From: a virus
DNA: 22,271 bases
IMG/VR virus record: IMGVR_UViG_3300008117_000997
Location: 1-22,271 of that record
Reading direction: 5' to 3' (one strand)
Both the position numbers and the translations under genes were made by a program. Each line of letters begins with the position of its first letter. Within the stretch, counting starts at the first letter, position 1. The notes beneath the pieces were generated by a model. That model had not been told where the DNA came from. It searched no databases and saw nothing but the letters and a program-made list of their open reading frames with translations. Of this stretch, positions 11,433 through 18,081 are shown piece after piece.

Positions 11433-12261
11433 CTGTATCTTCTCCTAGTTCAGGGTATTTGTGTGATTCGGAACCATTAACTGCATAGCATGCGTGATTG
11501 ACAGAACATGTACCGCACATAAATCCTGGCTGTGGGATAAAGATGTTGTTGTCTACCGCAGTTTTAAAGCCCTTAACCTGTGAGGCTAAGCGCCGTTCAG
11601 TGTAGTGTGACAATTCTACTGGCTCAGTTAATTCACCAGTACGAGCCATGAAGTAGGCACCCTTAACAGGTCGGATACCCATAGCCTTGTCGCACATAAT
11701 CGCGTATGTGCCTAATTGGGTATAGGTAACTGGTGGCTTGCTTGAAGTCTTGATGTCAACGACTACAAGTTCCCCATCGGGTGAAACCATAAGTCGGTCA
11801 AGAAAGCCCTTCATTAGGACTCCACCAATTTCTACATTGAGTTCAGTTTCAATGGCTGCTTCGCCACCTGATAGCAGGTATGGCTGGTACCCACTGTCTT
11901 GTCTAAACTGAATCCAAAAATCCACCATCTTGGGTCCATTATCCAACCACCATGATGCATCCTCTTTGTTGGGATACGCCTTAGTAGCCCTGCCACCAGC
12001 ACGGAACGGCATGCCGTTGTCAGCAAGACGATAGTTTTCTTCCCATCTAGCAGCAAATACTGCAGTAGGGTCAAACCCATCGGGATTAGTGTCGTATATT
12101 TCTGTTGCCTCATGTAGAGATTTACCACCTACAAGCCAGTAGGATGGATTCTCAGGCACTTTCTGTATGCGGGTAAGGTAGAACGACCAGCCACAGTTGA
12201 GCCATGTAGACATGGCGCTGTGGGAGATGTAACCTTTCCCAGTCTTTTCTTCAAGTGTCAT
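11425..12261 (-). CDS. Cas4/RecB-like PD-(D/E)XK exonuclease with Fe-S cluster
   Basis: This 278-residue protein has all elements of the Cas4/AddB nuclease class. Cys23 is in STWLNCGWSFYL, His50 in GGKSLHEA, Asp155 in MKGFLDRLMV and D169-x-K171 in VVVDIKTSS. A QLGTYAIMC helix and a C-terminal CGTCSVNHAC (249-258) add Cys249, Cys252 and Cys258. The four Cys would hold a [4Fe-4S] cluster. Such phage enzymes act as DNA exonucleases in recombination and end processing. No cas1 or cas2 is nearby, so a CRISPR role is unlikely. AAAGGAG precedes the ATG at 12261; it is the first gene of the minus-strand block. Confidence 0.88.
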   Translation of the reverse strand: MTLEEKTGKGYISHSAMSTWLNCGWSFYLTRIQKVPENPSYWLVGGKSLHEATEIYDTNPDGFDPTAVFAARWEENYRLADNGMPFRAGGRATKAYPNKEDASWWLDNGPKMVDFWIQFRQDSGYQPYLLSGGEAAIETELNVEIGGVLMKGFLDRLMVSPDGELVVVDIKTSSKPPVTYTQLGTYAIMCDKAMGIRPVKGAYFMARTGELTEPVELSHYTERRLASQVKGFKTAVDNNIFIPQPGFMCGTCSVNHACYAVNGSESHKYPELGEDTDE

Positions 12262-12388
12262 TTATTCTCCTTTGCAATAGAGGAGTTTACATACACCTCG
12301 CTCCTCTATTCTGCGACACGCCGAGAGAACTACACTCTTGTAATTAAAAAATCACTATACTCCTGTTCGTGCAGAACGGGTTAAGTGT
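12262..12388. promoter_or_regulatory. Divergent control region with a 10-bp inverted repeat
   Basis: AATAGAGGAG (12276-12285) and CTCCTCTATT (12301-12310) are perfect reverse complements around 15 nt. They would form a hairpin in the 5' leader of the minus-strand nuclease gene, just before its AAAGGAG site. On the plus strand TATACT (12356-12361) is a possible -10 for the zinc-ribbon gene at 12389, but no -35 with good spacing is evident. The gap lies between divergent genes and so should hold promoters for both. Confidence 0.5.
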
Positions 12389-12607
12389 ATGTGTCTGCTG
12401 AAGCGGAAGCGAAAGCAGGCTGTATTTAAGCATAGTTATCGTGGTATTCCAACTCACGCCTGCCCGTGTGGTTCAGTTCTTTTAAAGGTTAATTGTATTT
12501 TTGAAAATGGCGAAATTGCTTTGTGGTTTACCGAAGCAGAGTGTGCTTTATGTGGCGCAGAATTAACCGCTCCAACTCCAGAGGATTTTGAAGATGCCGA
12601 AATATGA
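12389..12607 (+). CDS. Zinc-ribbon protein (72 aa)
   Basis: After a very basic start (MCLLKRKRKQAVFKH) comes a four-Cys ribbon: ACPCGSVLLKVNCIF, then EIALWFTEAECALCGAELTA. The ligands are CxC and a late C-x2-C with an extra Cys between, followed by an acidic end (PEDFEDAEI). It resembles small zinc proteins found near structural or regulatory genes of actinobacteriophages. There is only a weak ribosome site, consistent with a short leader from the TATACT candidate. It overlaps the next gene by 14 nt. Confidence 0.7.
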   Translation: MCLLKRKRKQAVFKHSYRGIPTHACPCGSVLLKVNCIFENGEIALWFTEAECALCGAELTAPTPEDFEDAEI

Positions 12608-12770
12608 CTTTAAATGCAACGCCTGTGGCATTGTCCAAGAGTTGCTCTTGTCAGTAGTTGAAAGTTCAACTATTCCTAACTGCACATTGTGTGATGGTCC
12701 AATGGTGCGGGTGTATACGCCACCAGCCGTACAGTTCAAGGGTCCTGGATTTTACAAGACGGGCGGATAG
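12594..12770 (+). CDS. FmdB-like zinc-ribbon protein (58 aa)
   Basis: MPKYDFKCNACGIVQELLLS provides the first CxxC, and PNCTLCDGPMVRVYTPPAVQ the second. The end (FKGPGFYKTGG) matches the FmdB/CxxC_CXXC_SSSS putative regulatory family, including its GPGFYxTGG tail. Its exact role is not established in phages. The ATG at 12594 has GAGGA upstream within the previous gene. A strong terminator follows after about 70 nt. Confidence 0.85.
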   Translation: MPKYDFKCNACGIVQELLLSVVESSTIPNCTLCDGPMVRVYTPPAVQFKGPGFYKTGG

Positions 12771-12841
12771 TGTTACTATCTCATTGCTACAGTATTTGGG
12801 GAAGTGCTGTAGTGCAGTAAAACTACATATCGGATAAATGC

Positions 12842-12890
12842 AAAAAAGCCCCCGCTCATCAAGATATTTCTTGACGGCGGGGGTTCTTTT
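12842..12890. terminator. Bidirectional terminator between converging genes
   Basis: CCCCCGC (12849-12855) pairs with GCGGGGG (12877-12883), and inside it TCAAGA pairs with TCTTGA. TTCTTTT follows on the plus strand. An A-run (12842-12847) gives a T-run on the minus strand, so it can stop both the zinc-ribbon transcript and the lysis transcript. Directly after it is GTTTAAAC (12891-12898), as at the terminator near 2804-2841. Confidence 0.9.
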
Positions 12891-12907
12891 GTTTAAACAG
12901 TATTAAG

Positions 12908-13090
12908 TTATTTAGTTCTTCCGAACTCTCCAGCAGATGGGTCTAGCCACTTCAACACTGGACCAAGGAAGCCTGCGAGGGCAGCCACGGCTAGTGTCTT
13001 GATGTCTGTTTCACCAGCGAGGTAGAGTGCGATTGCAGCAGAGGCTGCAGCACGGAACCAGGTCAGCGATACTTGCTTTAGTGTTTCCAT
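12908..13090 (-). CDS. Holin-like membrane protein (60 aa)
   Basis: METLKQVSLTWFRAAASAAI begins a protein with two hydrophobic segments (about 12-26 and 32-47, AVAALAGFLGPVLKWL) and a short polar end (EFGRTK). The pattern RAAAxAAIALYLAG ... AVAALAGFLxPxLxWLDP recalls small phage holins and phage membrane proteins next to endolysins. It begins directly after the M15 endolysin stop (TAAATG), the typical pairing of endolysin and holin. It would form the lysis lesion in the membrane. Confidence 0.72.
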   Translation of the reverse strand: METLKQVSLTWFRAAASAAIALYLAGETDIKTLAVAALAGFLGPVLKWLDPSAGEFGRTK

Positions 13091-13624
13091 TTATTTGCCT
13101 TTCTTGTTTGCCTTACCATGAACCTTGCAGCAGGTGCAGACTGGTACCACAATGGTACCTTTTGCTACCTTTTTCTTGGGCGTTCCACCAATGGCTTCAG
13201 CCACTATCTGCTTAGTCAGGCTTGGTTGATTCTTCCACCAGAACCAAGGGCTGGTATCACCAGCGAACTCAGGTTTGATGGAAACATGGAGGTGCTTGTC
13301 GTGCGGATTACTACCCGCGTACTTTCTATCACCTTGTTTTGCGAATTTTTTTGACCAGATTTTTCCGTTGAAGATAAGATAGTCCACTCGGTTATCTTCT
13401 TTGAGTCGCTGAAATATATCCGCACAGTCAATTCCATTTTTTGGGTCATGGGTTAAGTCTACCGCAAGACCTGTATTGTGGTCTGAGTTAGGACTTTGTT
13501 TTAAATGTGCAATGGAAGGGAGTAACCCGTCTGAGGCTTTCTTCCGTAGGGGTGCAAGGGCAGTCGCCTGGCGTAGCATGGCAATCGCAGCAGGGCTGGC
13601 AGACTTGGCAACCTTGGGTTTCAT
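13091..13624 (-). CDS. Endolysin, M15 peptidase (VanY/L-Ala-D-Glu type)
   Basis: This 177-residue protein has SDHNTGLAVDLTHD (47-60) with zinc ligands His49 and Asp56. NPHDKHLHVSIKP (107-119) carries the later His ligands (His111 or 113). This is the metallopeptidase signature of M15 enzymes, which cut peptide cross-bridges in peptidoglycan. The N-terminus (KSASPAAIAMLRQATALAPL) is a possible helical pro-region. The C-terminus is unusual: a Lys-rich stretch, then VCTCCKVHGKANKKGK. No signal peptide, so export needs the holin. GAGGAAG precedes the ATG. Confidence 0.85.
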   Translation of the reverse strand: MKPKVAKSASPAAIAMLRQATALAPLRKKASDGLLPSIAHLKQSPNSDHNTGLAVDLTHDPKNGIDCADIFQRLKEDNRVDYLIFNGKIWSKKFAKQGDRKYAGSNPHDKHLHVSIKPEFAGDTSPWFWWKNQPSLTKQIVAEAIGGTPKKKVAKGTIVVPVCTCCKVHGKANKKGK

Positions 13625-13627
13625 CTT

Positions 13628-13831
13628 TCACTTCCTCAATACTTCTTTGACTAAATCAGTTAACAGGTCAACTTTTTCTTCAAGGCTATTCACCTTGTCT
13701 TTAAGACTTGACCCACCATTGGGCTTGAGTTCCGACAGGTAATGTTTAGTTAGATGTTTAACACCCATGGCTAGTGCGCCAACAAGAGTGGTTACGGATA
13801 CGGCTAAAGCAGCCCAATCAGCAGGAGTCAT
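13628..13831 (-). CDS. Membrane-anchored coiled-coil protein (DUF2746-like)
   Basis: MTPADWAALAVSVTTLVGAL is a hydrophobic N-terminal segment. After a short linker come LKPNGGSSLKDKVNSLEEKV and a Leu-heptad coiled coil to the end. The 'PNGGSSLxD' plus coiled coil matches a small family (DUF2746-type) often found in lysis regions of actinobacteriophages. It may act as a second holin or spanin-like component. The gene lies 3 nt before the endolysin start and follows a GTTTAAAC copy at 13848. Confidence 0.72.
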   Translation of the reverse strand: MTPADWAALAVSVTTLVGALAMGVKHLTKHYLSELKPNGGSSLKDKVNSLEEKVDLLTDLVKEVLRK

Positions 13832-13849
13832 GTTTTTATCCTTAAATGT

Positions 13850-15820
13850 TTAAACGACAGTACGAGCGATAATCTGGAGAATTCCACCGTAGCCAGAGTA
13901 GTTTCCGTTAGGTGGTGTGGTGCGGGTGAAAGACACCTGCTCAATCACTGCCTCAATAGGTTCTCCGTCAGCAGTGAAATCTTGGATGATAATGGTTTCG
14001 CCTTGGGCTTCCATAGCCTCAAGCGCTTGCAGTCTACCTAGTGCGTATCCTTGGAATCCCATGATGTTCTTATTGCGGTCACGCTCCGAATCAAAACAAA
14101 AGACAGGGATTTGAATAACGCGAGCGCGGGTAGGAGTAGGCAGAGCCTTAACAGAGTAACCATAGATAACAGCACCAGTCGTGGCAGTTGTATCGTTACG
14201 ATTGAGGCGGAACTTAAACTGCGCTTCAACTGAAACATCGCCAAAAACCGATGAGAGGTCGTAGTCATAATCAGATGTACTCCCTTGTGCTACTGTACGG
14301 AAGGCTGTGTCTGTTCCATTTTGAACACGAAAAATATCAATGTCACCTTGCAGTGTTCCTTCGGTGCGTAGTTTTAAACGCTTCCATGCTTTGTTCTCAA
14401 GTGTTTCATAACGGATGATACCTGTGGTGAACTCACCTGATTCAACAAGTTCGGTGGCATGCTCAATAAACAAACCATCACCGTTTACACAGAAAGCAAT
14501 TCTTCCATCACCAAGGTTGGCAACGCCTTCTACTTTACCTGTTGTGGATTCTGCATAAACATCTGTTGCATAGGCATAGGTGCCATTAGACAATGGTTGT
14601 GATAAGTCAACTCGGTATACGCCAGAGTATCCACTAATACCAGAGTCAACTCCAGCAATAATGAATTTACTATAAGCGCTCATCTTGTAGATGCCAAGAT
14701 TTGATTCAAATATAAGCGGTCCATAAGACAAGTCGCCAACCTCATTGGCTATAGCAATTCGTAATCCTCTGCTGGTACCGATAGCCACATAGGTGCCAAG
14801 GTATCCAAGCAAGCCAGTAATGTTTTCTCCACTAGGTAGTGTGATTACGCTGGTCATTGTGTTTAAAGTTCCATCATTAGCAACGGTAATTTTATACACA
14901 TTGCCTTGTTCGCCAGAAAATCCACCAACATAAATAGCAGCGCCAGCCTCGGTTACAGCCCTAAAGGTGTAGCCAGTAGGCAGCGTGCTGCTTCCATTAA
15001 CAGCAGTAAGTGTGCTGAGGTTAATTGATGAGCCAGTGTTTCTGTTTATTTCATAAACAAATGTGCTTTGGTTTGTGTCATGAAAGGCTAAGATAAAACG
15101 ATTTTTAACATAGGCAATAGTTGCAGTTTCTGCGTTTGCTGTATTGATTGCATAGTCTTGATGCAGTGCAGGAGTATTCTCGTCAAATGAGTAGCGCCAC
15201 ACTTTGGTTGGTGTAACCATCATCAAGTCATTACCGCCCATGGCTACTGCAATAATGTTCTCCGTAAGTGAAGTGTTGTTGACAATAGTAGTTTCTGAGT
15301 AGTCACTTACCCTGATACGCACAACGCGTGCAGTTTCAGTAGATGCGTACTTGACCAGTATTAGATACTCAACGCCACCGATAACGGTATTGAATACACG
15401 GCTATCTCCAGTAAATGCTTCTTGCAAGAAGGTTCTGCGTAGTAGTGAGATTTGTCCTGGAGTCCAAGGATTAACACCAACAGATGAACTGAAGCGGAAG
15501 CGTGCTTCCTCAAGACTTCCAACAATTGGCTCTTGATAAGTACTGCCTGCTCCAAGGTGAAAAGACGATTGGCTTCTAATCCAATAGCCAGAGCCAGATA
15601 GTGATTGCTCGCCTGGGTCGCGTAGTTGGTCTACACGCTGTGTGCGAAACTCTGCAGTCTGTCTACGGTACGGAGTTTGGTCTGTGATGGCAGCAATAAA
15701 CGGCATGCCACCAATAGCAAAATCAAATTTGTATGTAGTCGGGTCGTAATAGGTTGAGATGCGACCAGATAAGTCAATGACAACGCGTTCAGAAATATCG
15801 GGTGGTCTGCTATCTACCAT
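13850..15820 (-). CDS. Large tail/minor tail protein (656 aa)
   Basis: The N-terminus (ISERVVIDLSGRISTYYDPT, then FDFAIGGMPFIAAITDQTPY) looks like a virion attachment domain. The middle, roughly residues 100-470, is a series of beta-strand units with Gly-aromatic turns (for example GVEYLILVKYAST, NRFILAFHDT, GAAIYVGGFSG), suggesting a beta-propeller. The C-terminus (RVIQIPVFCFDSERDRNKNI to the end) has a distinct alpha/beta character. Such proteins form the tail tip or host-contact part of actinobacteriophages. GGAG lies ahead of the ATG. The stop sits in GTTTAAAC at 13848. Confidence 0.65.
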   Translation of the reverse strand: MVDSRPPDISERVVIDLSGRISTYYDPTTYKFDFAIGGMPFIAAITDQTPYRRQTAEFRTQRVDQLRDPGEQSLSGSGYWIRSQSSFHLGAGSTYQEPIVGSLEEARFRFSSSVGVNPWTPGQISLLRRTFLQEAFTGDSRVFNTVIGGVEYLILVKYASTETARVVRIRVSDYSETTIVNNTSLTENIIAVAMGGNDLMMVTPTKVWRYSFDENTPALHQDYAINTANAETATIAYVKNRFILAFHDTNQSTFVYEINRNTGSSINLSTLTAVNGSSTLPTGYTFRAVTEAGAAIYVGGFSGEQGNVYKITVANDGTLNTMTSVITLPSGENITGLLGYLGTYVAIGTSRGLRIAIANEVGDLSYGPLIFESNLGIYKMSAYSKFIIAGVDSGISGYSGVYRVDLSQPLSNGTYAYATDVYAESTTGKVEGVANLGDGRIAFCVNGDGLFIEHATELVESGEFTTGIIRYETLENKAWKRLKLRTEGTLQGDIDIFRVQNGTDTAFRTVAQGSTSDYDYDLSSVFGDVSVEAQFKFRLNRNDTTATTGAVIYGYSVKALPTPTRARVIQIPVFCFDSERDRNKNIMGFQGYALGRLQALEAMEAQGETIIIQDFTADGEPIEAVIEQVSFTRTTPPNGNYSGYGGILQIIARTVV

Positions 15821-15891
15821 GTCGCTCCTTGTTTTTAGGTATGAAAAATGAGCAGTTTAAACACATGCTCAGGTGTAGACTTTAAGAGTCT

Positions 15892-16149
15892 TTAGTTTTC
15901 TATTGCTGGAGTTGGAGTTACTTCTTCCACATCAATGATTTCTTCTTCAGAAGTTTGCACTGGTGGTTGAGGATATGTAAATGTCTTAGTTTCAAAATCA
16001 TAAAGACATCCAATACCAGGTGTTGGCTCAATATCTGTTGTTTCTATAATAGCCGTATATTCATTTTTAATGTGTTCAATAAATGAATCATCAGCAACTA
16101 TAGAATTAGCAACATAATTACCTTGAAGTAATGCAAATGTTCTTTCCAT
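15892..16149 (-). CDS. Hypothetical tail-region protein (85 aa)
   Basis: The first 50 residues (NYVANSIVADDSFIEHIKNE, then GIGCLYDFETKTFTYPQPP) look like a compact alpha/beta domain of the kind found beside tail-fibre genes. The tail is acidic and Pro-rich (EEEIIDVEEVTPTPAIEN). It lies directly between the glycine-rich adhesin and the large tail protein, so a tail accessory or chaperone role is plausible. AGGAG precedes the ATG. Confidence 0.6.
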   Translation of the reverse strand: MERTFALLQGNYVANSIVADDSFIEHIKNEYTAIIETTDIEPTPGIGCLYDFETKTFTYPQPPVQTSEEEIIDVEEVTPTPAIEN

Positions 16150-16158
16150 AATTTACTC

Positions 16159-17763
16159 CTATTGTACCCAACTTAGAATTACTTGACCTGAACCACCATT
16201 ACCACCAAGGGCTTGGCGTTGATTAACAATTGTAGAGTTACTAAAAGAAGCACCACCACCGCCTCCAGCACCAGTATTGGCTAATCCAGCAACGCCGTTA
16301 TAGTCATAATAACCTGATGAAGCAGACCACACACGGGCATCTCCAGCGCCATAGCCAGGTTTTGGTAAACCAATAATTACATTTAGTTGACCATTTACGC
16401 CACCTAAACCACCAGCACCCCAACCTTCTGCTGTAGGCGCTCCACCATTTCCTGGTTTAATAAACGCTCTTTGTGCATTGCTTCTTACTCCAGAACTGCC
16501 TTGACCAAACTCTGACACCATAGATGTAAAAGCATTAGTAACAGTTATTTCTGCAGATGCAGCAGTTGAGCCTCCATACCAAACCATAAACGGTTGATGC
16601 TCATCTGGACCTGTACCTCTTGATGCCCCGTGTCCTGCAAGCATTGCCCAGTTACTGGTGGCGCTTAAGAACGATGCCCCTCCACCGCCAAAGTCGCCTC
16701 CAACAGCACCGCTAGAATCCATAATGTTTTGACCTGCTCCGCCACCCTGAGCAATCAATCCAACAACATTGTTTACAATACCTGCACCACGAATTAGCCT
16801 TGCTCCGCTAGTTCTATAGTTTTTGTAACTTGTTGCGGATGAGCCAACTTCAAACTGAAGTCCAGTAAGTCTTGGTGAGCCAGAAGATGAGTTAACTGTT
16901 ACTTGATTGCGGATTAAAGCCCAAGTAGAACCACCAGGAGCAGTTGCGGTTAAAGTTCTTTGATTCCAAACAGTTGTGCTTCCAGAATAAAACTGAGTTC
17001 CACTACTGCTAGTGCTTACAACGCTTCCTCTAAATGAGTCAAGCCATTGAATCATTATCTGTGTTGTAATACCGTTTATATTATCCATATTAAAATATGC
17101 AGAAGCGGTATATGTTGTACCAGCAGTTACTGGAACAAGGTAGTATATGTCACCAAAATCTGGTGTTGAAAATCCTGGTTGATAAATAGAACCATAAGTC
17201 CAGGCTGGTGTTGATGTTCCGATAGATATACCAGAAATTGTATTTACTGTTCCAGAACCATAGTTGCTATTATTTGGTGATGAATTAGTTAATGAAATTG
17301 ATGGTGGGCTAGTAAATCCACTACTACCTGAACTACCACTAACATAAAATACACCAGATTGTTGCCCAAATTCTGCAGCACCGCCAATACATCCATTAAT
17401 TAAAGTTGCACTATATCCAAAACTTGAGTAACCCCCACTTTGAGAAACAACTGGGCTTGTCGTGGTTCCAGAACCGCCTGCACCGCCTGCGCCAACAGTA
17501 ACTGTATATGTAGTTCCAGGGGTAACAGAAACAGTCCCGCGCACTACACCACCACCACCACCACCACCTCCAGCATTAGATGTGCTACCGCTTGTGGTTG
17601 ATTGCATAGCATAACCGCCACCACCTCCACCGCCAACCATTGCAACATTAACGGAAGTTACGCCAGCAGGTGCTGTCCAAGTAGAGGATGAATTAAATAC
17701 TTGAACTCGGTTTGATAAAGTAGTTGCGCCAGTAGTGGCTGCGGGATATTGTTGAATCGCCAT
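16159..17763 (-). CDS. Glycine-rich tail adhesin (534 aa)
   Basis: The start VFNSSSTWTAPAGVTSVNVA followed by a run of Gly (VGGGGGGGYA, later GGGGGGGGVV) and VTPGTTYTVTVGAGGAGG is the classic glycine-rich domain of phage tail adhesins. The C-terminus returns to the theme (GGNGGSGQVILSWVQ). Between them, about residues 200-325, is a different beta-rich insert (IYYLVPVTAGTTYTASAYFN, then a Trp-rich stretch) that resembles a carbohydrate-binding jelly roll. The protein probably decides host-surface binding. Its start overlaps the upstream stop (TAATG). Confidence 0.75.
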   Translation of the reverse strand: MAIQQYPAATTGATTLSNRVQVFNSSSTWTAPAGVTSVNVAMVGGGGGGGYAMQSTTSGSTSNAGGGGGGGGVVRGTVSVTPGTTYTVTVGAGGAGGSGTTTSPVVSQSGGYSSFGYSATLINGCIGGAAEFGQQSGVFYVSGSSGSSGFTSPPSISLTNSSPNNSNYGSGTVNTISGISIGTSTPAWTYGSIYQPGFSTPDFGDIYYLVPVTAGTTYTASAYFNMDNINGITTQIMIQWLDSFRGSVVSTSSSGTQFYSGSTTVWNQRTLTATAPGGSTWALIRNQVTVNSSSGSPRLTGLQFEVGSSATSYKNYRTSGARLIRGAGIVNNVVGLIAQGGGAGQNIMDSSGAVGGDFGGGGASFLSATSNWAMLAGHGASRGTGPDEHQPFMVWYGGSTAASAEITVTNAFTSMVSEFGQGSSGVRSNAQRAFIKPGNGGAPTAEGWGAGGLGGVNGQLNVIIGLPKPGYGAGDARVWSASSGYYDYNGVAGLANTGAGGGGGASFSNSTIVNQRQALGGNGGSGQVILSWVQ

Positions 17764-18068
17764 TACGCTATCTCCACTCCGCTAATGTGAAGCGTTACTG
17801 CAGTAGTAGATGCTCCACCAGTAATTGTCTGGGTTGCTGCAAGAACTTGCTTAAGGTCAACAACAATAACTGTGTTTGCAGGAATGCTTACTGTTGGAAC
17901 AACATTGGTTCCATTAAGTGCAATTGTTGCGGTTGAAGTTGATGCTGCTGTGTTAGATATTGCGATGTTGGTAACAACTGCACTTGACCCTGATGGGGTT
18001 GTATAGAGAGTTGTTCCTGTATTGGTTGTTGCTGCGCCTCTAAAAAGCGCTTTAGTTGTCGTAGCCAT
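17763..18068 (-). CDS. Small beta-rich tail protein (101 aa)
   Basis: A Ser/Thr/Ala-rich protein of regular beta strands (TTLYTTPSGSSAVVTNIAIS, then STATIALNGTNVVPTVSIPA and HISGVEIA) with no Cys. This composition is typical of phage decoration or fibre-associated domains. It sits between the long fibre and the adhesin, coupled to the latter by TAATG. It may be a fibre tip or chaperone subunit. No closer assignment can be made. Confidence 0.6.
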   Translation of the reverse strand: MATTTKALFRGAATTNTGTTLYTTPSGSSAVVTNIAISNTAASTSTATIALNGTNVVPTVSIPANTVIVVDLKQVLAATQTITGGASTTAVTLHISGVEIA

Positions 18069-18081
18069 TATTACCTACTTT

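Noticed and set aside
11425-12261. Cas4-like gene as evidence of a CRISPR system
   Set aside because: No array, cas1 or cas2 is present; such nucleases are ordinary members of phage replication blocks.
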